From positions 35,540 through 61,945 of IMG/VR virus record IMGVR_UViG_3300030099_003332: a stretch of 26,406 nt of DNA. One strand, written 5' to 3'. Position 1 is the stretch's first letter; each line of letters begins with the position of its first letter. Origin of the DNA: a virus. This document shows, piece by piece, positions 22,184 to 26,406 of the stretch. The notes under the pieces were generated by a model. That model saw only the letters and a program-made list of their open reading frames with translations. It did not search any database and was not told the DNA's origin. A program made the position numbers and the translations under genes.

Positions 22184-22303
22184 ATGAAAAAACAAACAAT
22201 TGAGATCTTAATCTTTACTACACTAACTGTATCATTCCTAATCTTCTCTGCAATCTGCACTTACTATGCATGGTCTACATCTGCTCACATACCAATGTGG
22301 TAA
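22184..22303 (+). CDS. Small one-TM membrane protein
   Basis: A 39-aa protein. A basic MKKQT start is followed by a membrane helix at residues ~6-30 (IEILIFTTLTVSFLIFSAIC) and a short tail ending HIPMW. An in-frame ATG at 22151 would extend it by 11 residues, but that codon lies inside promoter copy 1, so I prefer 22184. First gene of the rightward block. Possibly a membrane-acting early protein; function unknown. Confidence 0.5.
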   Translation: MKKQTIEILIFTTLTVSFLIFSAICTYYAWSTSAHIPMW

Positions 22304-22318
22304 GATCGATCTTTATTT

Positions 22319-22355
22319 TACAGATTAAATACAACTAATAACTGATAATATATAT
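22319..22355 (+). promoter_or_regulatory. Bipartite promoter motif, copy 2
   Basis: TACAGATTAAATAC, 10 nt, TGATAATATATAT. Directly after it begins a ~98-nt stretch without G or C (from 22345) leading to the start of the 63-aa gene at 22441. The 10-nt spacer is identical to that of copy 3 (AACTAATAAC). Confidence 0.7.
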
Positions 22356-22442
22356 ATAATTTAAATAAATAAAAAAAATAAAATAAATTATAAAATAATA
22401 AATAATAAAATAAATAAATATTAATTAAAAATAAATAATTAT
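22345..22442. repeat. 98-nt stretch composed only of A and T
   Basis: There is no G or C between the G at 22344 and the G of the start codon at 22443. The plus strand is A-rich, with repeated AAATAAAT units. It overlaps the right box of promoter copy 2 and forms the leader of the 63-aa gene. Such a tract melts easily and could serve as a DNA-unwinding element or a translation-enhancing leader. Confidence 0.8.
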
Positions 22443-22632
22443 GTATAAAACAAAACAAATTTCTAATAAAAAATTAAAATTAAATAATAAAACTTTAATT
22501 GGTTTCAAATATCATGATGTTTATAATAATAAACAACTCTTCAAATTAATTGAATATTCAACTCAAATAAATGGTTTAATATATTATAATATTAATGATC
22601 TACCTAAATCTATTATAAACTTTATTAAATAA
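22441..22632 (+). CDS. Hypothetical Lys/Asn/Ile-rich protein
   Basis: A 63-aa protein (MYKTKQISNKKLKLNNKTLI...). Its codons are the most AT-rich in the window, so its Lys, Asn and Ile content partly reflects base composition. Short strand-like segments (TLIGFKYHDVYNN, LIYYNINDLP) suggest a small alpha/beta fold. It is flanked by promoter copies 2 and 3, giving it its own transcription unit. No function recognised; moderately sure it is a real gene. Confidence 0.45.
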   Translation: MYKTKQISNKKLKLNNKTLIGFKYHDVYNNKQLFKLIEYSTQINGLIYYNINDLPKSIINFIK

Positions 22633-22640
22633 TTAAAAAA

Positions 22641-22677
22641 TACAAACTAAATACAACTAATAACTGATAATATATAT
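22641..22677 (+). promoter_or_regulatory. Bipartite promoter motif, copy 3
   Basis: TACAAACTAAATAC, 10 nt, TGATAATATATAT: both boxes match the consensus exactly. It begins 8 nt after the stop of the 63-aa gene and lies 30 nt upstream of the 73-aa gene start. Confidence 0.75.
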
Positions 22678-22707
22678 AAATAAATTAATAACTTAAAATT
22701 ACAAATT

Positions 22708-22929
22708 ATGTCTAAATTAACTAAAATTACAAAAAACAGATTTATTATTTCTAACTCTTTAATGGGTAAAAACTTACTAATAAGTTTTACAAACAAAAAA
22801 GGTGAGACTTATACATACAATCATGATGAAGTGTTTGCACTCAATCAAGATAGACTAATGAGTATGAATTGTTATGTGAAATATGGAAATTATACTAACT
22901 CAAATAAAATACCTACCTGGGCAAAATAA
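22708..22929 (+). CDS. Small conserved protein, paralogue of the 103-aa protein
   Basis: A 73-aa protein (MSKLTKITKNRFIISNSLMG...). It aligns along nearly its whole length with residues ~5-70 of the protein at 24339-24650. Shared positions include K-x-RF, L-x-G, F-x-NKKG, Y-x-HD, then C-x-x-KY, YT and N-x-IP. It lacks that protein's acidic C-terminal tail. The two must derive from duplication. Its fold is probably a small beta-rich domain; no known function. Promoter copy 3 drives it and a conserved hairpin follows. Confidence 0.65.
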   Translation: MSKLTKITKNRFIISNSLMGKNLLISFTNKKGETYTYNHDEVFALNQDRLMSMNCYVKYGNYTNSNKIPTWAK

Positions 22930-22947
22930 CAGGTATGTATTAAAAAT

Positions 22948-22994
22948 GTGACAATAGGGTGTTACTCTTATACTAATTAAGGGTCTAATGTCAC
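22948..22994. terminator. Conserved stem-loop element, copy 2 (bidirectional terminator-like)
   Basis: GTGACAATAG at the left pairs with CTAATGTCAC at the right (one mismatch), followed by CTTTTT (22995-23000); on the other strand CACATTTTTA follows. It could stop transcription in both directions. It matches the element at 21864-21907 in stem and in the loop block TTACTCTTATA, more than a plain terminator needs. It follows the 73-aa gene by 18 nt. Confidence 0.6.
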
Positions 22995-23018
22995 CTTTTT
23001 ACTCTGTTTTATTTCTGT

Positions 23019-23062
23019 TAGAAATAGAGAAGTGGAGTGGTATACTCTACTACTATTTTCTA
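23019..23062 (+). other. Long imperfect hairpin in leader region
   Basis: TAGAAATAG, then AGA, AGTGGAGT, loop GGTAT, ACTCTACT, A, CTATTTTCTA. This is an inner 8-bp stem (one G-T wobble) and an outer ~9-bp stem with small bulges. It lies between the conserved stem-loop and promoter copy 4 in a 214-nt gap without a gene. There is no T-run, so it could be an RNA-stability or regulatory structure. Confidence 0.4.
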
Positions 23063-23086
23063 CTAACTAATAAAACTACACCTTTT

Positions 23087-23123
23087 TACAAACTAAATAC
23101 AACTAAATATTGATAATATAAAT
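23087..23123 (+). promoter_or_regulatory. Bipartite promoter motif, copy 4
   Basis: TACAAACTAAATAC (exact left box), 10 nt, TGATAATATAAAT (one change). It lies 20 nt upstream of the 50-aa gene start at 23144. Confidence 0.72.
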
Positions 23124-23143
23124 ATAACTTAAAAATAAATATT

Positions 23144-23296
23144 ATGAATCAAGAATTTAAAATTAAAATTATTGAGTACATACAAGAAAATGTAGGTACT
23201 TACAATGAAGATCTATGTGAAGATAAATATATGGAAGATGTACTAGATCTTGTTTATGAAGAATTAAAAGATGAATTAATTACCAAACAACAGTAA
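23144..23296 (+). CDS. Hypothetical acidic 50-aa protein
   Basis: MNQEFKIKIIEYIQENVGTY, then NEDLCEDKYMEDVLDLVYEE and a LKDEL helix. A strongly acidic, helical small protein. It starts 20 nt after promoter copy 4 and is followed 3 nt later by another 50-aa gene, so the two are cotranscribed. No recognised family. Its acidity would suit a DNA-mimic or enzyme-inhibitor protein, but that is speculation. Confidence 0.55.
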   Translation: MNQEFKIKIIEYIQENVGTYNEDLCEDKYMEDVLDLVYEELKDELITKQQ

Positions 23297-23299
23297 AAT

Positions 23300-23452
23300 A
23301 TGGAAAAAGAAATTACTATAAAAATAGATGAAGATAATGATATCTATGAGTTAACAGTGAATGGTGAAATATATACACTTGACAATGTTTATGAAAGTGA
23401 ATATGGAGATCTTTGGGATGAGTTAAACATGAGTATTGAAATTACAAACTAA
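23300..23452 (+). CDS. Hypothetical acidic 50-aa protein
   Basis: MEKEITIKIDEDNDIYELTV, then NGEIYTLDNVYESEYGDLWD. Acidic, with beta-strand-like repeats of hydrophobic and acidic residues. Its last codons (ITN stop) lie inside the left box of promoter copy 5, so coding sequence and promoter are shared. It begins 3 nt after the stop of the previous 50-aa gene. Function unknown. Confidence 0.55.
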   Translation: MEKEITIKIDEDNDIYELTVNGEIYTLDNVYESEYGDLWDELNMSIEITN

Positions 23453-23479
23453 ATACTGATGAGTGAAGATAATATATAT
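23443..23479 (+). promoter_or_regulatory. Bipartite promoter motif, copy 5
   Basis: TACAAACTAAATAC, 10 nt, AGATAATATATAT. The left box contains the stop codon of the preceding gene. The next gene starts at 23502, 22 nt after the right box. Confidence 0.7.
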
Positions 23480-23501
23480 GTAAATATTAAAAATTAAACT
23501 T

Positions 23502-23771
23502 ATGACTTATACTGAACACTATTTAACTAATTTATTAAAAAAACTTGAACAACCTTATTTGGTATTTAATGACAAACTATTTATAATACCTACTAGTTCA
23601 CCTATGTTTGAACTACTACCTGGTGAAGTATGTAGACATATTGAGTTTAAAATACCTGGTAAAGAATATTTTGAAAATTACACATTTTTAATACTCGATG
23701 TAAATACTTATAAAATAGATCCAGTGAAAGATACTTATGAATATATTAAAGAAAATGAAGATAAAATCTAA
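23502..23771 (+). CDS. Hypothetical 89-aa protein
   Basis: MTYTEHYLTNLLKKLEQPYL begins with an amphipathic helix. It is followed by beta-like segments (VFNDKLFIIPTSSPMFELLP, then CRHIEFKIPG and YFENYTFLILDV) and an acidic helical end. The mixed alpha/beta pattern suggests a globular domain. It follows promoter copy 5 and precedes the 38-aa basic gene by 4 nt. No known family recognised. Confidence 0.6.
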   Translation: MTYTEHYLTNLLKKLEQPYLVFNDKLFIIPTSSPMFELLPGEVCRHIEFKIPGKEYFENYTFLILDVNTYKIDPVKDTYEYIKENEDKI

Positions 23772-23775
23772 AATT

Positions 23776-23892
23776 ATGAAAACAATAGTAGTAACTCAAA
23801 GAGAAATTCAAGAGGCGATGAAAAGAAGTGTGTTTAGGAACAAGAAAAAATACACTAGAAAAGATAAACATAAAAATAGGAGATATGAGTGA
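23776..23892 (+). CDS. Small very basic protein
   Basis: A 38-aa protein (MKTIVVTQREIQEAMKRSVF then RNKKKYTRKDKHKNRRYE). The C-terminal half is Lys/Arg-rich and could bind nucleic acid. The stop overlaps the next start (ATGAGTGA, 8-nt overlap), indicating coupled translation, and an AGGAG inside this gene could serve as a ribosome site for the next. Function unknown. Confidence 0.5.
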   Translation: MKTIVVTQREIQEAMKRSVFRNKKKYTRKDKHKNRRYE

Positions 23893-24052
23893 TGAGAAGT
23901 ATGATCTACATGTCGAGGCAGTAGAATTAATGAAAAAATTAGATAAAAAATATAATAGAGAAACTATTATGTCACTTGATGAATACTTCTGTGAGTATGA
24001 ATTTACTGATGAAGAATATGATGAGATATATAGTTTATTAAAAAGATTTTAA
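23885..24052 (+). CDS. Hypothetical acidic 55-aa protein
   Basis: MSDEKYDLHVEAVELMKKLD, then KKYNRETIMSLDEYFCEYEF and DEEYDEIYSLLKRF. I use the ATG at 23885, which has AGGAG four bases upstream and overlaps the preceding stop, rather than the GTG at 23828 in the same frame, which would duplicate the coding space of the 38-aa gene. Acidic and helical. Unknown function; pairs with the basic gene before it. Confidence 0.55.
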   Translation: MSDEKYDLHVEAVELMKKLDKKYNRETIMSLDEYFCEYEFTDEEYDEIYSLLKRF

Positions 24053-24062
24053 AATGAATATT

Positions 24063-24099
24063 TACAATCTAAATACGAAAAGTGAATGATAATATATAT
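24063..24099 (+). promoter_or_regulatory. Bipartite promoter motif, copy 6 (abuts a start codon)
   Basis: TACAATCTAAATAC, 10 nt, TGATAATATATAT. The next base begins the ATG of the 75-aa gene at 24100, with no leader. A transcript starting at or just after the right box would be leaderless. Confidence 0.7.
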
Positions 24100-24327
24100 A
24101 TGAAAAGTTACAAAAAATATAATATAAAATTTGCTTTATCAATAGCAAAATGGAACAACTTATTTTTATATAAAGATAATTTATATGAAAGATTATATAA
24201 TCACCCTTATCAAGAACAATATAGAGTGTTTATTGGTAATGACTATGATTATATTGAAGATCAAGAATTAATAGAAGAATTAAACAACTACCCACTTTGG
24301 GAGTTTAAAAGTATGAATAATAATTAA
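24100..24327 (+). CDS. Hypothetical aromatic-rich 75-aa protein
   Basis: MKSYKKYNIKFALSIAKWNN begins with a basic amphipathic stretch. A Tyr/Asn/Asp-rich body follows (NLYERLYNHPYQEQYRVFIG) and an acidic C-terminal helix (DQELIEELNNYPLWEF). I chose the ATG at 24100, directly after promoter copy 6. An in-frame GTG at 24082 lies inside the promoter and is unlikely. It is followed 11 nt later by the 103-aa gene. Unknown function; possibly leaderless. Confidence 0.55.
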   Translation: MKSYKKYNIKFALSIAKWNNLFLYKDNLYERLYNHPYQEQYRVFIGNDYDYIEDQELIEELNNYPLWEFKSMNNN

Positions 24328-24338
24328 AATCTAATAAA

Positions 24339-24650
24339 ATGGAAACATTAAAAAGTAAAAGGTTCGTCCTAAGAAAGACCTTAATAGGACAAGGAGTTGT
24401 AGTGGAATTTGAGAACAAAAAAGGTGATTCTATAAAGTATGATCACGATGCAGCGTTCTCAGTGATGGAACCAATTCTTAACGAGTTACCTTGTTGGGAA
24501 AAGTACAAGTCGTACACCGCGACTAACAACATACCAAAAGTGTTGAGAGACACCGCTGCGGTAGTTGAAGTAATTCTAAATACTAATGATCAGGTTGAAG
24601 AAACTGAAGAAGTAACTGAAACTGAAGAAGTTGAAGAATTTGCTGTATAA
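24339..24650 (+). CDS. Small conserved protein with acidic tail, paralogue of the 73-aa protein
   Basis: A 103-aa protein. Residues ~5-70 align with the 73-aa protein at 22708-22929 (shared RF, L-x-G, F-x-NKKG, Y-x-HD, C-x-x-KY, YT, N-x-IP). Residues ~84-103 are an added acidic tail of repeated Glu-Thr/Glu-Val units (VEETEEVTETEEVEEFAV). Codons here are less AT-biased than those of the 73-aa copy, so this may be the more highly expressed copy or of different age. Probably a small beta domain; unknown role. Confidence 0.65.
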   Translation: METLKSKRFVLRKTLIGQGVVVEFENKKGDSIKYDHDAAFSVMEPILNELPCWEKYKSYTATNNIPKVLRDTAAVVEVILNTNDQVEETEEVTETEEVEEFAV

Positions 24651-24659
24651 GCTGAGATA

Positions 24660-24722
24660 ATGAGAAAATACACATCTCGAGTGGGTTGTAACCACTCCTC
24701 AGTTCTAAAATATAAAATATGA
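24660..24722 (+). CDS. Possible 20-aa leader peptide
   Basis: MRKYTSRVGCNHSSVLKYKI. It starts 9 nt after the stop of the 103-aa gene and ends in an ATGA overlap with the next gene start at 24719. It fills the gap exactly. A stem of GAGTGG with CCACTC at 24679-24697 lies inside it. It may be a short coupling peptide, but an ORF this small can arise by chance. Confidence 0.2.
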   Translation: MRKYTSRVGCNHSSVLKYKI

Positions 24723-24871
24723 AAAATTACACAGAAAAAACCATTTCAGTGTCTAAAAATGGTAAAATGAAACAAGTGGTTAGACACACTGTAGTTAAAC
24801 GAGTTAAAAACCGTAAAGGTGAGCCTTGTGTGTTCTCACAAACTTTACACTTAAAAAATAAAGAAAAATGA
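24719..24871 (+). CDS. Hypothetical basic 50-aa protein
   Basis: MKNYTEKTISVSKNGKMKQV, then VRHTVVKRVKNRKGEPCVFS and QTLHLKNKEK. A basic, beta-strand-like small protein with alternating Val/Thr and Lys/Arg, possibly nucleic-acid binding. The stop overlaps the next start as ATGA. No recognised family. Confidence 0.55.
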   Translation: MKNYTEKTISVSKNGKMKQVVRHTVVKRVKNRKGEPCVFSQTLHLKNKEK

Positions 24872-25119
24872 GTGACAAGTTTAATGTAAAAATGACAGTA
24901 GTATTATCAGAGATACCTGTTAAAGTTGATGTAGATGTAGATAAAGTGATCTGGTTAAACGGTGGGGATCTTGAAAGATCTATTGCACTGCAGATCGCTT
25001 TACATGAAAAATACCCTACAGCAATGGAAATCGCAGAAAACAACAACGAAAGGTATCAACGAGTTAGTTATATAGATCCAGAAACTATAAAAGTATATGA
25101 TGATGGTTTCTTATTGTAA
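24868..25119 (+). CDS. Hypothetical 83-aa protein
   Basis: MSDKFNVKMTVVLSEIPVKV with Val-rich strands, then DVDVDKVIWLNGGDLERSIA and a helix LQIALHEKYPTAMEIAENNN, ending IDPETIKVYDDGFLL. Alternating strand and helix suggest a small alpha/beta domain. It is translationally coupled to the upstream basic protein and followed 2 nt later by promoter copy 7. Unknown function. Confidence 0.6.
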   Translation: MSDKFNVKMTVVLSEIPVKVDVDVDKVIWLNGGDLERSIALQIALHEKYPTAMEIAENNNERYQRVSYIDPETIKVYDDGFLL

Positions 25120-25121
25120 TT

Positions 25122-25158
25122 TACAAACTAAATACGATTAGTAAATGATAATATATAT
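25122..25158 (+). promoter_or_regulatory. Bipartite promoter motif, copy 7
   Basis: TACAAACTAAATAC, 10 nt, TGATAATATATAT: both boxes match the consensus exactly. It begins 2 nt after the preceding stop codon and lies 12 nt upstream of the zinc-ribbon gene at 25171, leaving a very short leader. Confidence 0.75.
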
Positions 25159-25170
25159 AAATTAAATATT

Positions 25171-25380
25171 ATGAAATGTAAATGCGGAGATATTATACCT
25201 CAAGGTAGGTTAGATTTAGGTTACAAAGTTTGTGTTAACTGCTCAACTGTACAGCGTTACGGTTGTGCACCAGTTATTAATCACAAAACAGGTAACAGTA
25301 TACAAATATTGTCAAGCGAAGATGCTGCAGCAATAGCTAAATTAACTCGCCGTAAAGGTTACGGTACAATGTTAAAATAA
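25171..25380 (+). CDS. Small zinc-ribbon-like protein
   Basis: A 69-aa protein. MKCKCGDIIPQGRLDLGYKV then CVNCS gives C3-x-C5 and C21-x2-C24, a compact zinc-ribbon arrangement with an intervening Gly-rich beta hairpin. The rest (APVINHKTGNSIQILSSEDA, then AAIAKLTRRKGYGTMLK) is a strand-helix unit with a basic end. Such small zinc proteins in phages often bind nucleic acid or host RNA polymerase, but a specific role is not evident. First gene after promoter copy 7. Confidence 0.65.
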   Translation: MKCKCGDIIPQGRLDLGYKVCVNCSTVQRYGCAPVINHKTGNSIQILSSEDAAAIAKLTRRKGYGTMLK

Positions 25381-25386
25381 TTAAAC

Positions 25387-25539
25387 ATGAGAATAACAGA
25401 TAAAAATACAGGTGAAGACTTTACAAGATTAGTTATTGATCTATTTGAAATGAAGATCACCTCAGAAGAATTTAATGAAATTATAAAAAAACGAAATAAT
25501 GGCAAAAGTAAAAACAAAAGCAAAGAAAACAACAAGTAG
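25387..25539 (+). CDS. Hypothetical 50-aa protein with Lys/Asn-rich tail
   Basis: MRITDKNTGEDFTRLVIDLF, then EMKITSEEFNEIIKKRNNGK and a Lys/Asn/Ser tail. An N-terminal acidic helical unit ends in a basic tail that overlaps the start of the next gene by 41 nt in another frame. The tail may exist only because of that overlap. Starts 6 nt after the zinc-ribbon stop. Unknown function. Confidence 0.5.
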   Translation: MRITDKNTGEDFTRLVIDLFEMKITSEEFNEIIKKRNNGKSKNKSKENNK

Positions 25540-25663
25540 TAAACTATTATATGGACTATGGTTATTGTATGCAATAGCAATGACAGGTGCGTTCTTATAT
25601 GGTTTTATTTCAGTAATTTACGCTTTGATCTTTGATCAAGCTCACTTATTTAAAGCATTTTAA
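25499..25663 (+). CDS. Small membrane protein, 54 aa
   Basis: A basic N-terminus (MAKVKTKAKKTTSSK) precedes a hydrophobic region at ~16-45 (LLYGLWLLYAIAMTGAFLYG then FISVIYALIF), long enough for one or two membrane helices with a Gly break, ending DQAHLFKAF. Its first 41 nt overlap the preceding gene. A membrane-targeted early protein such as a superinfection-exclusion factor is possible but unproven. Confidence 0.55.
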   Translation: MAKVKTKAKKTTSSKLLYGLWLLYAIAMTGAFLYGFISVIYALIFDQAHLFKAF

Positions 25664-25664
25664 T

Positions 25665-25811
25665 ATGAAAGCAAATCACGAAGAACTGGAAACTATATTT
25701 CTAGGTTTTAAAATATTAGTTAAAAAGCACCCTAATGATGCAGATCTAGGTGCTGAAGTAAGAAAAATTATAAAATTAGCAATGAAAAATGAGCGAACCT
25801 TTAGAACATAA
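25665..25811 (+). CDS. Hypothetical 48-aa helical protein
   Basis: MKANHEELETIFLGFKILVK, then KHPNDADLGAEVRKIIKLAM and KNERTFRT. Amphipathic helices; the pattern is that of a small helical bundle subunit. It starts 1 nt after the stop of the membrane protein and its last 23 nt overlap the next gene. Unknown function. Confidence 0.5.
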   Translation: MKANHEELETIFLGFKILVKKHPNDADLGAEVRKIIKLAMKNERTFRT

Positions 25812-26115
25812 ATATGTAACAAGCGATTACATGGAGATGACTATAGCTTTAGGTGACAATAATGACCACAAAGGTTATTTTGACAACTGGTTATATATGG
25901 TGATCGGTGTATATCACAAGCAAGAATCGCCTTATGGTTGGACTAAAAGAAAGTTAAATCACAAACCTTTTGGTTTCGAACGTAAAGATTTTAAGCAATG
26001 TGAAGATATACGACTATACATAGAAACTGCTGTAAAACATGTTTATAATAATTTTCCTGAAGAGGAAATTGAAGAGTTCTATAATAGAGTAATTGCAGCA
26101 ATATCTTGGATATGA
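25789..26115 (+). CDS. Hypothetical 108-aa protein
   Basis: MSEPLEHKYVTSDYMEMTIA begins a beta-rich half (GDNNDHKGYFDNWLYMVIGV) with many aromatics, followed by FGFERKDFKQCEDIRLYIET and a helical C-terminus (FYNRVIAAISWI). An alpha/beta domain of unknown family. It ends in an ATGA overlap with the last gene. The most convincing globular protein of the rightward block by size, but I do not recognise it. Confidence 0.6.
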   Translation: MSEPLEHKYVTSDYMEMTIALGDNNDHKGYFDNWLYMVIGVYHKQESPYGWTKRKLNHKPFGFERKDFKQCEDIRLYIETAVKHVYNNFPEEEIEEFYNRVIAAISWI

Positions 26116-26406
26116 AAAAGAGAACATTAAACGAGTATAGGCAAACTAAAGAGTATTATGTACATAAAGAAAATAAAAACAAAGATCAATTTGTTGAAGA
26201 TTTAGTACAAAGCAGGATCGAGCAATCTATAGATGTAGTAACTGAAGATGTAAGAGATGACTTATTTGAATTAATACATGAAGCTATGCTTGATTTTGGT
26301 TTAATAGATTTTGAAGAAAATGGAGATATTACAGAAGATGTAAATAATAATTTCCATACAATATACATAGGTGTATTATTTAAATTAATAACGGAACAAT
26401 TGAAAT
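26112..26406 (+). CDS. Hypothetical acidic protein, 3' end outside window
   Basis: At least 98 aa; the frame is open to the right edge. MKKRTLNEYRQTKEYYVHKE is a basic start, followed by an acidic helical body (FVEDLVQSRIEQSIDVVTED, then LFELIHEAMLDFGLIDFEEN). It overlaps the preceding stop as ATGA, so it is translationally coupled. Unknown function. Confidence 0.55.
   Translation, partial: MKKRTLNEYRQTKEYYVHKENKNKDQFVEDLVQSRIEQSIDVVTEDVRDDLFELIHEAMLDFGLIDFEENGDITEDVNNNFHTIYIGVLFKLITEQLK

Noticed and set aside
23828-23884. GTG-started extension of the 55-aa gene
   Set aside because: It would overlap most of the 38-aa basic gene; the ATG at 23885 has a nearby AGGAG and an overlap with the preceding stop.
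24082-24099. GTG-started extension of the 75-aa gene
   Set aside because: The extension lies within promoter copy 6 and would translate its right box.
24679-24697. Small hairpin GAGTGG/CCACTC as a terminator
   Set aside because: The stem is only 6 bp and no T-run follows; too weak to call a terminator.
23144-25539. Four proteins of exactly 50 residues (23144, 23300, 24719, 25387)
   Set aside because: They share no sequence pattern; equal length looks like coincidence.
1-26406. tRNA genes, CRISPR arrays, insertion sequences, integrase or att sites
   Set aside because: I looked for cloverleaf-like segments, regularly spaced repeats, transposase or recombinase motifs and saw none, though tRNAs cannot be excluded by eye.

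Overview
The window is part of the genome of a tailed bacteriophage, AT-rich throughout. It most resembles the podovirus-like, crAss-like (Crassvirales-type) phages of marine Bacteroidota. The reasons are a ~740-aa large terminase, an ~800-aa portal, a scaffold-like protein and a ~485-aa capsid protein in that order, followed by two ring/adaptor proteins and a P22 gp10-like stabilisation protein. Host assignment is inference: most starts lack a Shine-Dalgarno sequence and instead have A/T-rich leaders, as is common in Bacteroidota. I could not run any search; family calls rest on recognised motifs, lengths and gene order.

Layout. From 21771 down to 1 all genes point left and are tightly packed, often with ATGA, TAATG or TGATG overlaps. 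In transcription order they are: two small proteins sharing the N-terminus MAYKQKSEDL, a fibre-like protein, a 96-aa unknown, GroEL then GroES, a Lys-rich protein, a winged-helix protein, a lysis-like cluster (one-TM and two-TM proteins, an L,D-transpeptidase-like protein, a holin-like protein), two surface/fibre proteins (one LamG), small coiled-coil proteins, a tandem-GroES-like protein, a possible small terminase, TerL, portal, scaffold, major capsid protein, an 89-aa protein, a 258-aa protein, two ring proteins and the start of a stabilisation protein. Three strong intrinsic terminators, two with UUCG loops, separate the genes just after the capsid gene.

The stretch 21772-22183 is a divergent control region. 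It holds 20-bp-spaced direct repeats, a hairpin that recurs at 22948, two perfect palindromes, a C/T-rich and locally GC-rich segment, and the first of seven copies of a rigid bipartite promoter-like motif. A 98-nt stretch without any G or C follows at 22345.

From 22184 to the right end all genes point right and are tiny (about 38-108 aa), mostly of unknown function. They are punctuated by the seven promoter-like elements, each with exactly 10 nt between its two boxes. This looks like an early/middle accessory region.

Most interesting: (1) a phage-encoded chaperonin set of GroEL, single-domain GroES and a 201-aa double-domain GroES-like protein placed just before the packaging genes, probably serving capsid or tail protein folding; (2) the seven-copy bipartite promoter motif, one copy of which ends directly at a start codon; (3) the two-copy hairpin whose loop as well as stem is conserved.
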